Under the pieces are notes generated by a model. The model did not search any database and was not told the origin of the DNA. It saw nothing but the letters and a program-made list of their open reading frames with translations. From contig NZ_SOBT01000010.1 of NCBI RefSeq assembly GCF_004364935.1, positions 310,001 to 374,000 of the forward strand: a stretch of DNA of 64,000 nucleotides, written 5' to 3'. The position numbers and the translations under genes are program-made. The DNA is from Panacagrimonas perspica. GTDB lineage: Bacteria; Pseudomonadota; Gammaproteobacteria; Nevskiales; Nevskiaceae. The first letter of the stretch is position 1. Each line of letters starts with the position of its first letter. Shown piece by piece: positions 62,277 through 64,000 of this stretch.

Positions 62277-64000
62277 TCAGCTGATCGCATGCCCGGTCGC
62301 GGTATGCGCTTCGTCCCAATTCGTTCCAATTCCGTAATCCGCGACCAGCGGCACCGACAACGTGTGGATGCTCACCATGCGACCTGCAATCTCCGAGGCC
62401 AGCGCCGCAATACGATCCGACGGACCTTCGAATACGAGTTCGTCGTGCACCTGCATGATCATGCGCACGTCGGGTGCATGGCCTTCGAGCCAGCGCTGCA
62501 CGTCGATCATCGCGAGCTTGATCAGATCGGCCGCGGTTCCCTGCAGTGGCGCGTTGATCGCGGTGCGCTCCGCGTACTGACGCATCGCCTGATTCTTGGA
62601 CTGGATGTTGGGCAGATAAAGGCGTCGGCCGAACAGTGTCTCGACATAGCCGCGCTCATGCGCCGCGTGACGCGTGCCATCCATGAAACGCTTCACGCCG
62701 GGATAACGCCCGAAGAACCGATCGATCGTGTCCTGCGCCTCGCCGCGTGCGATGCCGAGATTGCGCGCAAGACCGAACGCGGAAATGCCGTAGATCAATC
62801 CGAAGTTCACCGCCTTGGCCGCACGACGTTGCTCGCCAGTGACCTGATCGAGCGCAACGCCCCAGACTTCGGCTGCCGTCGCCTGGTGAATGTCGAGTCC
62901 GCTGCGAAACGCGGCGACGAGGCGCTCGTCCGCAGAAAAATGCGCCATCAATCGCAACTCGATCTGCGAGTAGTCGATGGACAGCAGGGACTGGCCGTCC
63001 TCCGGAATGAACGCCTGGCGGATGCGACGTCCCTCTGCCGTGCGTACCGGGATGTTCTGCAGATTCGGATCCTGCGACGACAGGCGGCCTGTCGCAGCGA
63101 CGGCCTGGTGATAACTGGTGTGGATGCGACGCGTCAGCGGATTCACCGCGTTGGGCAACTGCTCCGCGTACGTCGAACGCAGCTTCTGCATGCCGCGCCA
63201 GTCGAGGATCTTGCGCGGCAGCGGATGTTCTTCGGCCAGCACTTCGAGCACGTCCTCGGCCGTGGACGGATCGCCCTTCGGCGTCTTGCTGACCACGCGC
63301 AGGCCGAGCCGCGTGAACAGGATCTCCTGCAACTGCTTGGGCGATCCGAGATTGAACTCTCCGCCGGCGACTTCGAAAGCCTCCGCACGGATCTGATCCA
63401 TGCGCGCCGCCAGTTCGACGCTGATGCGGTTGAGCAGCGGCACATCTACACGCACGCCCGTCTGCTCCATGCGCGCCAGCACCGGCACCAGCGGCATCTC
63501 GATGGTTTCGAACACGCGCTGCAACTCGGGGATCTCGACCAGCCGCGGATGCAGCGCGCGATGCAGACGCAACGTGATGTCGGCGTCTTCGGCGGAGTAG
63601 TCCGCGGCCTTGTCGAGCGCCACCTGGTTGAAGGTGATCTGGTTCTTGCCCTTGCCGGCGACGTCCTCGAACTTGATCGTCTTGTGACCGAGATATTTCT
63701 CGGACAGCGTGTCCATGTCGTGGCGATTGCCGGCTGCATCGAGCACGTAGCTCTCGAGCATCGTGTCGTAGGCCACACCGCGCACGACGATGCCGTGGCG
63801 CGCGAGCACATTGAGGTCGTACTTGATGTGCTGGCCGACTTTCGGCTTCGCGTCGTCTTCGAGCACGGCTTTCAGGCGCGCGCGCACGACCTCGAGCGAA
63901 AGCTGTTCCGGCGCACCCAGATAATTGTGCGCAACCGGCACGTACCATCCCTTGCCTTCTTCGATCGCGAACGCGAATCCGACGAGCCCCGCCTGATTCG
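62277..64000 (-). CDS. polA: DNA polymerase I, partial (N-terminus beyond the window)
   Basis: The frame stays open to base 64000, so the 5' exonuclease part is missing from view; about 574 C-terminal residues are seen. The 3'-5' exonuclease motifs KYDLNVLARHG and YSAEDADITLRLH (metal Asp) are intact, suggesting active proofreading. Polymerase motifs A (LLSIDYSQIELR), B (RRAAKAVNFGLIYGIS) and C (MIMQVHDELVFE) are intact. Convergent with engB across the small-RNA array. Confidence 0.96.
   Translation of the reverse strand, partial: NQAGLVGFAFAIEEGKGWYVPVAHNYLGAPEQLSLEVVRARLKAVLEDDAKPKVGQHIKYDLNVLARHGIVVRGVAYDTMLESYVLDAAGNRHDMDTLSEKYLGHKTIKFEDVAGKGKNQITFNQVALDKAADYSAEDADITLRLHRALHPRLVEIPELQRVFETIEMPLVPVLARMEQTGVRVDVPLLNRISVELAARMDQIRAEAFEVAGGEFNLGSPKQLQEILFTRLGLRVVSKTPKGDPSTAEDVLEVLAEEHPLPRKILDWRGMQKLRSTYAEQLPNAVNPLTRRIHTSYHQAVAATGRLSSQDPNLQNIPVRTAEGRRIRQAFIPEDGQSLLSIDYSQIELRLMAHFSADERLVAAFRSGLDIHQATAAEVWGVALDQVTGEQRRAAKAVNFGLIYGISAFGLARNLGIARGEAQDTIDRFFGRYPGVKRFMDGTRHAAHERGYVETLFGRRLYLPNIQSKNQAMRQYAERTAINAPLQGTAADLIKLAMIDVQRWLEGHAPDVRMIMQVHDELVFEGPSDRIAALASEIAGRMVSIHTLSVPLVADYGIGTNWDEAHTATGHAIS

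Overview
The window looks like a stretch of chromosome from a high-GC gammaproteobacterium, most likely Xanthomonadales (Lysobacter/Luteimonas/Dokdonella-like). The reasons are GTAG-footed palindromic repeats downstream of many genes, a single-chain PurL, a thiS-thiG-trmB cluster, and a polA / small-RNA / engB / cytochrome c4 / dsbA arrangement as in other gammaproteobacteria. This placement is an inference from gene content; no rRNA or marker phylogeny is available. I see no phage, integrase, insertion sequence or CRISPR array.

Layout. 1-2.7 kb: haloalkane dehalogenase, GntR regulator and divergent SDR. 2.7-8.6 kb: sterol desaturase-like protein, AraC regulator, pirin, DoxX, azoreductase with a divergent LysR regulator, and a CinA-like amidohydrolase. 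8.7-15.4 kb: purL, an MBL hydrolase, DUF1820, a GAF plus degenerate GGDEF protein, and a HIT protein. 15.5-21.5 kb: a tightly packed four-gene operon of three secreted c-type cytochromes and one integral membrane protein, which I cannot assign to a described pathway. 21.6-28.7 kb: acyl-CoA synthetase, M61 peptidase, thioredoxin-like protein, alpha/beta hydrolase, glycine-zipper lipoprotein and a very basic protein. 28.8-34.3 kb: tRNA-Gly, then a LysR regulator and a salicylate/gentisate (nag-type) catabolic cluster. 34.4-41.9 kb: thiS, thiG, trmB, phosphoribulokinase, aldo/keto reductase, DUF6763, ampG, exonuclease III and pyrE. 42-48.2 kb: argB, a Tat-exported flavin amine oxidase, two glutathione transferases and an atypical SDR. 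48.3-52.1 kb: ybbP/ybbA-like ABC transporter and divergent tesA. 52.2-56.8 kb: a lipid-modification operon (FAD oxidoreductase, DUF1365, cyclopropane synthase-like, DUF1475, DUF2062). 56.7-60.7 kb: small membrane proteins, an XRE/MmyB-type regulator, a murein amidase-like peptidase, dsbA and cytochrome c4. 60.8-64 kb: engB, three tandem small-RNA genes, and polA running off the window end.

The most notable structure is the engB-polA gap. Three near-identical ~115-nt transcription units lie on the minus strand, each with a conserved promoter, C-rich loops and an intrinsic terminator. They occupy the Spot 42 (E. coli) / ErsA (Pseudomonas) locus in the same orientation. The second theme is the repeats. 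Twelve palindromic REP pairs, plus one related pair, sit directly behind genes, and seven genes take their stop codon from the TAG of the repeat foot. A second family of inverted repeats sits in divergent promoters and has entered the 5' end of one cytochrome gene. Two intrinsic terminators also overlap coding sequence.
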